A stretch of DNA of 5,507 nt from CAYILR01 sp964364175 (GCA_964364175.1 CAYILR010000087.1:1-5507); one strand, 5' to 3'. Positions 1 to 5,360 are shown, counted from the first letter of the stretch. Notes: a model not told the origin generated them from the sequence alone. A program made the numbers and translations.

Positions 1-23
1 AAGCTTCTTAGTAATTTTTTGCC

Positions 24-788
24 TTGCAAGGTTGGTCATCCATATGGGCTTATTTGCCTTTGGCTGGAGGTACCCTGGGTGGCGCCTTGACTCTAGCTGG
101 TGATCCTTCTTCGGCTTTGCATGCCGCTACGAAACAGTATGTGGATTCGTCTGTGGCTACAGCTGCTACAAGACAATACACAGACTCATCGATTACGACG
201 GCAACGGCTTCAATTGTGCCTCCAGGTACTGTGGTAGCCTATGCGGGACTGACAGCTCCGACGGGATTTTTGCTTTGTGACGGCTCAGCAGTATCTCAAA
301 CTACATATGCGACACTTTATGGGGTCATTGGAACGACTTATGGTAACCCGGGGGGTGGCAACTTCAATGTTCCTGACCTTCGCGGCCGAGGAGTGGCTGG
401 AAAAGATGATATGGGTGGCGTTGCAGCGACTCGAATTACTAACGCTGTCAGTGGTATCACCGCAACTACACTAGGTGCTGCAGGTGGTTCTGAAAGCCAT
501 ACTCTGACACTGGCCGAAACGCCTGTGCATGATCACGGGGGTGCGACTGCTACAGAATCTGCTCATACTCATACTTTCAATGATTACTATCAATACCCTA
601 ATGGAGTACGCTGCAGTTGGGGTTGTACAGATTGGTGGACCGCAGGAAATTCTGTGGGTGGAGCTACTACCCCCAATACTACGGCTGCTGGCAGTGCGCA
701 CAGCCACACCATTGCGAGTGCCGGGGGTGGCACGGCCCATACTATCGTTCAGCCGACTCTTGTCCTCAACTACATCATCAAGTATTAG
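24..788 (+). CDS. Phage tail-collar domain protein, C-terminal tip of a fibre/adhesin; 5' end uncertain
   Basis: The product reads as the tip of a trimeric tail-fibre-like protein. Residues 11-46 carry a shaft motif (LPLAGGT, GALTLAGDP, AATKQYVDS). Residues 66-122 match the phage tail collar domain (PPGTVVAYAG, GFLLCDGS, YGNPGGGNFNVPDLRGR). A glycine/histidine-rich tip follows, with HDH (169-171), HTH (181-183) and HSH (226-228), and the protein ends in the typical QPTLVLNYIIKY. There is no signal peptide. The only start available is a TTG at 24 with no Shine-Dalgarno, and tandem stops TAG TAA (9-14) lie in frame just upstream, so this is probably the 3' part of a longer fibre gene (see findings). 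In phages such domains bind receptors. In Bdellovibrio-like predators similar chimeric fibres are surface adhesins. Which applies here is inference; no other phage genes are nearby. The family call is firm, the start is not. Confidence 0.85.
   Translation: MQGWSSIWAYLPLAGGTLGGALTLAGDPSSALHAATKQYVDSSVATAATRQYTDSSITTATASIVPPGTVVAYAGLTAPTGFLLCDGSAVSQTTYATLYGVIGTTYGNPGGGNFNVPDLRGRGVAGKDDMGGVAATRITNAVSGITATTLGAAGGSESHTLTLAETPVHDHGGATATESAHTHTFNDYYQYPNGVRCSWGCTDWWTAGNSVGGATTPNTTAAGSAHSHTIASAGGGTAHTIVQPTLVLNYIIKY
123..200 (+). repeat. Two tandem 13-residue shaft repeats in the fibre gene
   Basis: Residues 34-46 (AATKQYVDSSVAT) and 47-59 (AATRQYTDSSITT) of the collar protein are tandem copies of one 39-nt unit. 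The protein repeat is clear, but the DNA copies have diverged, mostly at third positions and in a few codons. So this is an old structural repeat of a coiled or beta-type trimeric shaft, not a recent slippage duplication. It supports the view that a longer repetitive shaft lay upstream. Confidence 0.7.
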
Positions 789-794
789 TGCTCA

Positions 795-1982
795 ATGGCC
801 CTATGGATACAAAAGTTCGGAGGCACCTCAGTCGGCACTCCCGAACGAATTCTTTCAGTCGCGGATCGGATCGTTCGAGTCAAAAATTCCGGACATGATC
901 TGGTCGTGGTGGTCTCGGCGATGGGGCATTCCACCGACGAATTGATTGCTTTGGCGCATCAAGTTTCAAATCAGCCTTCACATCGCGAAATGGACATGCT
1001 GCTCTCCACAGGAGAGCGGGTTTCGATGGCTTTGCTGAGCATGGCGCTCGCGGATCGGGGCGTGCCGGCGATTTCTCTCACGGGTTCGCAAACTGGAATT
1101 ATTACAGATGGGCATCATCGGCGTGCGCGGATCAAGCGGATCTTGGGCGATCGTGTGCGCAAGGGGCTGGGAGAGCAAAAGGTCGTGATCGTGGCAGGAT
1201 TCCAGGGCGTGAGCGAGGACAAGGAAATCACTACTCTGGGTCGAGGGGGATCGGATACCACAGCTGTGGCTCTGGCAGCGGAGTTGGGTGCCGAGCGATG
1301 CGAGATCTATACGGATGTGGATGGCGTGTTTTCTGCAGATCCCCGCGTGGTGAAATCTGCCGTGCGGTATTCTCGTGTTCCAGCAGGTTGGATGGTCGAA
1401 ATGGCGCAACGGGGGGCTGGAGTCCTGCATCCTCGAAGTGTAGAGTTGGCTCAGAGACATGGCGTCCGGCTTTGGGTGAAGAATAGTTTAAAAAGTGGCA
1501 GTGAAAGTGCAGATGAAGGAACAGAAATGGTGAGTGAAGAATTTCAAGTGACGGGCATAACAGCAGATCGATCGAAGGCTTGGATCGGCGTGGAGTTGAT
1601 GCGGTCGTCCGTGGCGAGTTCGCTTTGGGATCAGGCTGCGGAACAGAATCTGGTGATTCTGTCGCCAATTTTCACGGGAAGTCGCGTAGAGTTTTTCATC
1701 GAGAAGGATGCTGAGGAAGATTGGAAGAAGGTGATGGATCATCTTTGCTCCGACGGATTTGTGAAGACCTTTGATATTCGCCGATCCGTGGTGCCGCTAT
1801 CAGTCGTGGGAGGAAAATTTGCTCAGGATGGGCGTGCGTTGTCGAAAGTGGTGACGATTTTGGGGCGCTGCGGAATTCAGGTGTCGATGGGATCCGCTTC
1901 TTCGCTTGCCATGACGTTCGCAGTGCCGGAAACTCATGTGGATGATGCTTTGAAGGCATTGCACAAGGAGCTGGTGGAATGA
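795..1982 (+). CDS. lysC: Aspartate kinase with divergent ACT regulatory region
   Basis: Aspartate kinase phosphorylates aspartate, the first step toward lysine, diaminopimelate, methionine and threonine. The length of 395 residues is usual for the monofunctional bacterial enzyme. Visible motifs are KFGGTSVG (7-14), VVVVSAMG (37-44), STGER (71-75, with the usual glutamate), TLGRGGSDTTA (147-157), the nucleotide-site stretch TDVDGVFSADPR (173-184) and GVLHPRSVELA (209-219). Two ACT domains should occupy about 250-395. They are recognisable only by position and by LSVVGG (335-340). The usual 'RSHPGVAAKMF'-like helix and the 'STSE' effector motif are replaced (GRALSKVVTIL; GSASSLAM). ATG 795 is the first start after the in-frame TAG of the collar gene, and it aligns with the family N-terminus. 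No Shine-Dalgarno is visible, so translation may depend on coupling or on an undetected promoter inside the collar gene. Its end overlaps the next gene by ATGA. Function is near certain; allosteric behaviour is open. Confidence 0.95.
   Translation: MALWIQKFGGTSVGTPERILSVADRIVRVKNSGHDLVVVVSAMGHSTDELIALAHQVSNQPSHREMDMLLSTGERVSMALLSMALADRGVPAISLTGSQTGIITDGHHRRARIKRILGDRVRKGLGEQKVVIVAGFQGVSEDKEITTLGRGGSDTTAVALAAELGAERCEIYTDVDGVFSADPRVVKSAVRYSRVPAGWMVEMAQRGAGVLHPRSVELAQRHGVRLWVKNSLKSGSESADEGTEMVSEEFQVTGITADRSKAWIGVELMRSSVASSLWDQAAEQNLVILSPIFTGSRVEFFIEKDAEEDWKKVMDHLCSDGFVKTFDIRRSVVPLSVVGGKFAQDGRALSKVVTILGRCGIQVSMGSASSLAMTFAVPETHVDDALKALHKELVE
1965..1970 (+). promoter_or_regulatory. Shine-Dalgarno AAGGAG for the gene starting at 1979
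   Basis: AAGGAG lies inside the 3' end of lysC, 8 nt before the ATG at 1979. It fixes that start and indicates translational coupling through the ATGA overlap. It is the strongest ribosome binding site in the window. Confidence 0.8.
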
Positions 1983-2968
1983 AAACGACTCAGACCGTGG
2001 CCGAAAGCTGTGTGGTGGGGAATGGTTGGACTGCACTCGGGGCTGTCTCACGACTTGCGGGGCTCGGAAAAAAAGTGGTGTGGTTGACGGGGACTCGCAG
2101 CCATCTTTTGTTGCCTCTGCCGGTGATGGAAAATACCGCGCTGGATGAGTTGAGCGAAAAAACGAGTTATTTAAGAGAATTTAGAAACAAATCCTTTCGT
2201 GAACCGGAGTGGATGAAGGATTCGGCGGTATTGGAGTCGCTTTGGGAAGCGGAACGAGTTTGGATTCCCAGCGTGGAGACACGCGCTGAGGGACAACCCT
2301 GGGTAGAGTCCGAAGAAAAGCTTCGTATTGAGCTGGAGTCGAATCCGAATGTGATCAAGATCGACGGCGTGCCGATTCTGAAAATGAAATTGAATGGGGA
2401 AGGCGCTGGAGGTTGGATTTTGAACCTCGCGGACGGAAGTGAAGTTTGTTGCCAGACAATCTACGTCGCGGACCGAGTCGGTTCGTTGTCGGGAGTGGAT
2501 GGGTTTTTGAAACCCGTGTTTGAGCGTGGCCGGGATCCGCATGGAGTTTTGCAGGTCGTATTCACTCATTCACAACAGAGCCAGGAGTCGGGGTTGAGCG
2601 AGGGGATTTATGCTGCATTGCCAAGAGATTCCGGCGAGACGATTCAACGCCATGTCTGGGGGCAATTTTTTGATTCGGGCCGACGCAGTGTTTGGTCAGT
2701 GGTGCTCACGCCCGAGGAAGGCGAGGACAATCACGAAGTCGCCAAAAAACTGCGTAAGATTAAACATACATTGGATAAAATATTCCCCGACTTCATGAAG
2801 CGAGTCGAACGCGAGCAAGTCCGGTACGAAGAGGGGATGGTTTTTGCCAGCGGGAAGCCTTTGGATAAGCCCATGTCCGTGCCGGGAATGCGAAATGTGT
2901 TTTTGATGACCGATGCCTATGGACCTAGCCGGGCTCGGATGCAGGTTGAGGCTCTAGGTCTACCTTGA
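1979..2968 (+). CDS. FAD/NAD-binding oxidoreductase-like protein, function unknown
   Basis: I do not recognise a named family. The N-terminus has the shape of a Rossmann dinucleotide-binding fold: a strand ending in CVVGNG (11-16), a helix (WTALGAVSRLAGLG) and a second strand KKVVWLTG (31-38). This gives a G-N-G-x-x-A-L-G pattern close to the GxGxxG of flavoproteins. The C-terminus (302-325, PGMRNVFLMTDAYGPSRA...) resembles the 'PGLFLAGDA' segment that contacts FAD, with Asp312 in the expected place. At 329 residues it is short for a two-domain FAD oxidase, and the middle has no motif I can assign. The second strand lacks the acidic residue common in FAD binders, so cofactor binding may be altered or lost. 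It overlaps lysC by 4 nt and has its own ribosome site, so co-expression is likely. A link to aspartate-family metabolism is inference from position only. No signal peptide or membrane segment is seen. Confidence 0.6.
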   Translation: MKTTQTVAESCVVGNGWTALGAVSRLAGLGKKVVWLTGTRSHLLLPLPVMENTALDELSEKTSYLREFRNKSFREPEWMKDSAVLESLWEAERVWIPSVETRAEGQPWVESEEKLRIELESNPNVIKIDGVPILKMKLNGEGAGGWILNLADGSEVCCQTIYVADRVGSLSGVDGFLKPVFERGRDPHGVLQVVFTHSQQSQESGLSEGIYAALPRDSGETIQRHVWGQFFDSGRRSVWSVVLTPEEGEDNHEVAKKLRKIKHTLDKIFPDFMKRVEREQVRYEEGMVFASGKPLDKPMSVPGMRNVFLMTDAYGPSRARMQVEALGLP

Positions 2969-4096
2969 TCTGAGCAGGTAGTAGTGCAGTAAGGGGTTGC
3001 ATAATCGATAACCTAGCTGAGTTTTTTCAATGAATGAGTGATCCTCCATTTTTCGTACGGCTTTCATCACGGTGGCGTGAGAGGGACGGACGAGTCTGAG
3101 AAATTCTTTGGCGGTGGGTTTTGGAACGGGTGAGCATCGGGCAATGGTGATCAGGATTTCTTCTTCGGTTGCGTTGAGGCTTGCGAGGAGTTCTTCAAGG
3201 CGGCTCTTACGGTCTTCGATCACTTTTACTATGGCGTGTCGGACGATGTCTTCGGTGATTTGAGTATCGTTGTTGTCGGCAAGGATTCTGGCTCCGACTA
3301 TATTGATGGATTCAGGACTTCTAAAAAGCAGATCTTGCCAGATTTGAGTGACTTCTGGGGAGATTTTGAGTTTTCCCGGTTTGAATCTTTCGACGATGTA
3401 TTCGTGATATTCATCGTAGGGGATATCGTGAAATTCGATATCTGATCCGAAGTCTGCAAATGGTGCCCGAGGCCGCGAGAACATTTTTGCAAGGAGATGT
3501 TTTTTGGATCCCATCATGATCATTGGTGTTTTATTAAATTGTTGAAGTTCATTTCTCAAAATCCCCTCGGCTTCGGGAATCAGCGAAACGTCCTGAAATT
3601 CGTCCAGAACAATCAAGAGCGGAACGCGGGGGGAGATAGATTTCCTTAAAGTTGAAAAAATATTTTGGAGAGATTGCTGATGACCTGCGCGGCCCAGCTC
3701 TAGTGTGAATGAGGGTTCTCCCGTCAGAGAATCAGCTGAAAAGGACGGACGCAATCCTTTGAGAAATCGAGCCGCATTTTCCATCCATGCACGAGCAGGG
3801 AGCGCGGCCATATAGGCTTCCTCAAATGAGGCGCGTAAGCGAGATTCGATGGCTTCGAGATCTTTGACGCCCATCAAGTCACAGAACAGAATAAATGCAT
3901 TTGGAAATTTACGTCGATATTCTAGGATGATGACGTTTCTGACCAGCGAAGTTTTTCCTGTGTTTCTCCGGCCATAAACAACCAGTTTTTCTCCTTTGTA
4001 GATTCCTTGATAGAGACGCTTTTTTTCTTTCTCCAGGTTGCAGATATCTTCTGCTTCCAAGACTTCGTCGTATTTGAATTCTTTCAGAGCATCCAT
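2960..4096 (-). CDS. P-loop ATPase of archaeal-type/STAND-like group with C-terminal winged helix
   Basis: The 378-residue protein has a Walker A motif at 42-50 (GRRNTGKTS), the form typical of the archaeal-ATPase group, and a Walker B motif at 160-166 (LLIVLDE) followed by FQDV. A likely sensor strand is PMIMMGSKKH (191-200). After a helical lid (about 225-300), residues 305-375 form a winged helix-turn-helix: a helix from TEEEILITIAR, a recognition helix around ATVMKAVRKMEDHSFIEK, a wing and the closing NPLLHYYL. This is the layout of stand-alone archaeal-type ATPases. The C-terminal nuclease-like domain found in some relatives is absent. The protein is expected to be a cytoplasmic nucleotide-dependent switch that can bind DNA; its target is unknown. 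The ATG at 4096 lies in a perfect palindrome and has no Shine-Dalgarno. The 3' end overlaps the convergent oxidoreductase gene by 9 nt. No partner gene is adjacent, so it looks like an orphan. Confidence 0.85.
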   Translation of the reverse strand: MDALKEFKYDEVLEAEDICNLEKEKKRLYQGIYKGEKLVVYGRRNTGKTSLVRNVIILEYRRKFPNAFILFCDLMGVKDLEAIESRLRASFEEAYMAALPARAWMENAARFLKGLRPSFSADSLTGEPSFTLELGRAGHQQSLQNIFSTLRKSISPRVPLLIVLDEFQDVSLIPEAEGILRNELQQFNKTPMIMMGSKKHLLAKMFSRPRAPFADFGSDIEFHDIPYDEYHEYIVERFKPGKLKISPEVTQIWQDLLFRSPESINIVGARILADNNDTQITEDIVRHAIVKVIEDRKSRLEELLASLNATEEEILITIARCSPVPKPTAKEFLRLVRPSHATVMKAVRKMEDHSFIEKTQLGYRLCNPLLHYYLLRSR

Positions 4097-4117
4097 GATA
4101 GTATTTCTATCATGGAT
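4091..4117. promoter_or_regulatory. Perfect 11-bp palindrome over the ATPase start codon, candidate operator
   Basis: ATCCATGATAG (4091-4101) and CTATCATGGAT (4107-4117) are exact reverse complements separated by TATTT. The ATPase start codon (4096-4094, minus strand) lies within one arm, and the -10 box (4121-4116) touches the other. A further half-site CTATCA is at 4135-4140, in the same orientation as 4107-4112 and 28 bp from it. The position, from the -10 box to the start codon, is that of a repressor operator. An mRNA hairpin hiding the start codon is the alternative. The regulator is not known; the winged helix of the ATPase itself makes autoregulation a reasonable guess. Confidence 0.65.
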
Positions 4118-4141
4118 TATACATCATAAAAAGTCTATCAA
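4116..4141 (-). promoter_or_regulatory. Candidate promoter of the ATPase gene
   Basis: On the minus strand a perfect TATAAT lies at 4121-4116, and a TTGATA at 4141-4136 is one base from the -35 consensus. The spacer is 14 nt, shorter than usual, so the -35 assignment is weak while the -10 is strong. Transcription would begin near 4109, giving a leader of only about 13 nt without a ribosome site. The TTGATA overlaps the third half-site of the putative operator. Confidence 0.5.
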
Positions 4142-4235
4142 AATATTTATTCTAAATCTTAACTATATGATTTTATTGTATTATTTTTGTGCTTTTTTTT
4201 TCACTTATTGGCCGATCATTGAGGAGTTAGGAAAA

Positions 4236-4240
4236 AGAGG
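4236..4240 (+). promoter_or_regulatory. Ribosome binding site AGAGG of the small secreted ORF
   Basis: The purine-rich AGAGG sits 8 nt before the ATG at 4249, inside an A/G-rich stretch (4230-4247). It is the main reason to treat the very short ORF at 4249 as a once or still translated gene. Confidence 0.5.
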
Positions 4241-4248
4241 AAAAAAAT

Positions 4249-4347
4249 ATGAAAAAATTGCATGAAAGCGTTGCTTTGATTTTGCTGGGTCTAGCCTCAT
4301 CGGCACTCTATGCTGAAAAGTGGCAAGATGGATCGGCAAAAAATTGA
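4249..4347 (+). CDS. Short signal-peptide ORF, possibly a frameshifted secreted-protein gene
   Basis: ATG at 4249 opens a 32-residue ORF that begins MKK, has a hydrophobic core (VALILLGLASSAL) and ends its leader at YA before EKWQDGSAKN. This is a classic Sec signal peptide with a probable signal peptidase I cut after Ala22, leaving a mature part of only about 10 residues. It has a fair ribosome site 8 nt upstream. A second frame takes over without a gap: from the ATG at 4328 it reads DRQKIESEGYAVGGTHRSS and stops at 4397-4399, and a single-base slip near GATGGATCGG (4327-4336) would join the two. It could therefore be a frameshifted small periplasmic protein, a decayed gene remnant, or a genuine secreted peptide. 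I do not recognise a family. It lies in an A+T-rich gap between two minus-strand genes, on the opposite strand to both. Confidence 0.45.
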   Translation: MKKLHESVALILLGLASSALYAEKWQDGSAKN

Positions 4348-4414
4348 GTCGGAAGGGTATGCTGTGGGTGGGACGCATCGGTCGTCGGGAGCATTTTAGC
4401 TTCTACACCGAAGT

Positions 4415-5140
4415 TCAGTCTTTGCCGAAACCCATGTAGTGTTTTTTCTTTTGCGGAGTCATTCTCTCGATCGAATAGCGGAGCATCGTGCGTGGCATTT
4501 TGTATGCGTGCTTTTCTAGGAAGGCTTCGAGCGGGGCCAGATCTTTCTTGCCTGCCTCGCGGAGCATCCAGCCGCTGGCTTTGTGAATGAGGTCATGTTT
4601 GTCGCCGAGCAGTGCCTCCGAAATCCTGAAAGTATATTTCAGATCATTTTTCCGGATGAAGTAGTGCGTGGCAACGATGGCGATTCGGCGTTCCCAGAGG
4701 TCTTTTGATTTTGCGAGACGGTCGAGGATTTTTCTGTCTCGATTAAATAAGTAAGCACCGACGATGTAGCTGGCGCTGGAATCGACGAGGTCCCAATTGT
4801 TGACGTGTTTGGTGTGGGCTAGGTAGAGATCGTAGATTTTTTTTTGCGCGGCCTCGTTGTCTTGTTTTTGATGGCGTCCGAATTGTTCGCCCAGAATCAG
4901 CAGGGCCATTAGGCGTTCTTCGTGAAACGGGGATTTTAGCAGCTTGATGCAATCGGCGAGTGGCAGGTCTCGAAACTCGCGAACGAGGCTGCGAGTTTGC
5001 GGAACAGTGAGGCCTAGGAACTGATCGCCTTCGGAATATTCGCCGGGGCCAGTTTTGAAGAACCTCAGCAAGAATTTGGCCTTGGCAGGATTGGCCAGAG
5101 CGCGGATGGCTTTTTGGGCATTTTTCAGTTGAAGTGTCAT
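4415..5140 (-). CDS. alkD: AlkD-type DNA alkylation repair glycosylase
   Basis: This 241-residue, almost wholly helical protein fits the HEAT-like repeat DNA glycosylases of the AlkC/AlkD superfamily, which remove 3- and 7-alkylated purines without flipping the base. The family signature NWDLVDSSA lies at 115-123; Trp116 and Asp120 would correspond to the base-contacting tryptophan and catalytic aspartate of Bacillus cereus AlkD. WERRIAIVATHYFIR (149-163) should supply the conserved arginine, and HKASGWMLREAGKKD (186-200) has the second conserved tryptophan (Trp191). LTVPQTRSLVREF (44-56) and FHEERLMALLIL (72-83) are also typical. Length is normal and all key residues appear present, so it should be active in the cytoplasm. 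It appears monocistronic. ATG 5140 is preceded directly by ACCAGG and a TATAAA box, with no properly spaced Shine-Dalgarno, so a leaderless or near-leaderless message is possible. A MITE-like element begins 35 bp upstream. The residue correspondence is from memory of the family. Confidence 0.92.
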   Translation of the reverse strand: MTLQLKNAQKAIRALANPAKAKFLLRFFKTGPGEYSEGDQFLGLTVPQTRSLVREFRDLPLADCIKLLKSPFHEERLMALLILGEQFGRHQKQDNEAAQKKIYDLYLAHTKHVNNWDLVDSSASYIVGAYLFNRDRKILDRLAKSKDLWERRIAIVATHYFIRKNDLKYTFRISEALLGDKHDLIHKASGWMLREAGKKDLAPLEAFLEKHAYKMPRTMLRYSIERMTPQKKKHYMGFGKD

Positions 5141-5146
5141 CCTGGT

Positions 5147-5152
5147 TTTATA
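5147..5152 (-). promoter_or_regulatory. Candidate -10 box of alkD
   Basis: TATAAA reads on the minus strand at 5152-5147. The expected start of transcription would fall at or next to the ATG (5140), implying a leaderless transcript. The -35 position (about 5175-5170, AATACT) is poor and coincides with the end of the inverted-repeat element. Either the element's insertion changed the original promoter or the true promoter lies elsewhere. Confidence 0.35.
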
Positions 5153-5174
5153 GCGGCAGCAGCAGTTGGAGTAT

Positions 5175-5360
5175 TAGGGCGTGTTTTCAAAGTCAGTTTC
5201 GGCTGCAAATTGCATCTTCGGGCTGCAACTTCGTCAGCGAATCGCGCCAAAATCCTCACAGCCCGCAGCGGGGATGCTCCGGTTTTGGCGCGACCCGCTT
5301 CCTTGTTTCGCCTCGAATCTGCAATTTTCGCTTCGAAACTGACTTTGAAAACACGCCCTA
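5175..5360. mobile_element. MITE-like palindromic element with 27-bp perfect terminal inverted repeats
   Basis: The left end 5175-5201 (TAGGGCGTGTTTTCAAAG...) is the exact reverse complement of the right end 5334-5360. Both ends terminate in TA, consistent with a TA target duplication around a 182-bp element. Inside, complementarity continues imperfectly: GCAAATTGCA-type segments near 5205-5213 and 5321-5328, an 11-bp pair TCGCGCCAAAA (5242-5252) with TTTTGGCGCGA (5283-5293), and a central CCCGC-A-GCGGG (5262-5272) exactly at the midpoint. GGCTGCAA also recurs directly at 5201 and 5221. No protein is encoded that I would accept. The build is that of a non-autonomous miniature element moved by a transposase with a TA target (IS630-like, or some IS5-group enzymes). 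The enzyme family is inference, and I do not recognise the repeat. As RNA it would form a long hairpin. Confidence 0.75.

Noticed and set aside
1..6. AAGCTT at the first base as a sign of a cloning junction
   Set aside because: A six-base site is common and another occurs at 2318-2323, so it carries no weight.
24..788. Prophage in this window
   Set aside because: Only one phage-like domain protein is present, with no other structural, lysis, integrase or regulatory phage genes, and it adjoins lysC directly. A cellular fibre-like adhesin explains it at least as well.
978..2051. Several minus-strand ORFs (up to 160 codons) opposite lysC and the start of the next gene
   Set aside because: They are Ser/Pro/Arg/His-rich shadows of well-supported plus-strand coding sequence, with no motifs.
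2960..2981. Hairpin CTACCT/AGGTAG as a bidirectional terminator
   Set aside because: The stem is only 6 bp, the loop is 10 nt, and no T-run follows on either strand.
4193..4201. T9 run as a rho-independent terminator
   Set aside because: No G+C-rich hairpin precedes it on the plus strand, and on the minus strand the A-run has no such role. It is simply part of an A+T-rich spacer.
4038..4265. 75-codon plus-strand ORF with a hydrophobic stretch (MILLYYFCAFFF) that could pass for a small membrane protein
   Set aside because: It starts inside the antisense of the ATPase gene, runs across the palindrome, and its hydrophobicity is a by-product of the T-rich spacer. No ribosome site is visible, and the better-supported small ORF at 4249 overlaps it in another frame.
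5175..5360. CRISPR array or tandem-repeat array
   Set aside because: The repeats are inverted, not direct and regularly spaced, and there are only two terminal copies.
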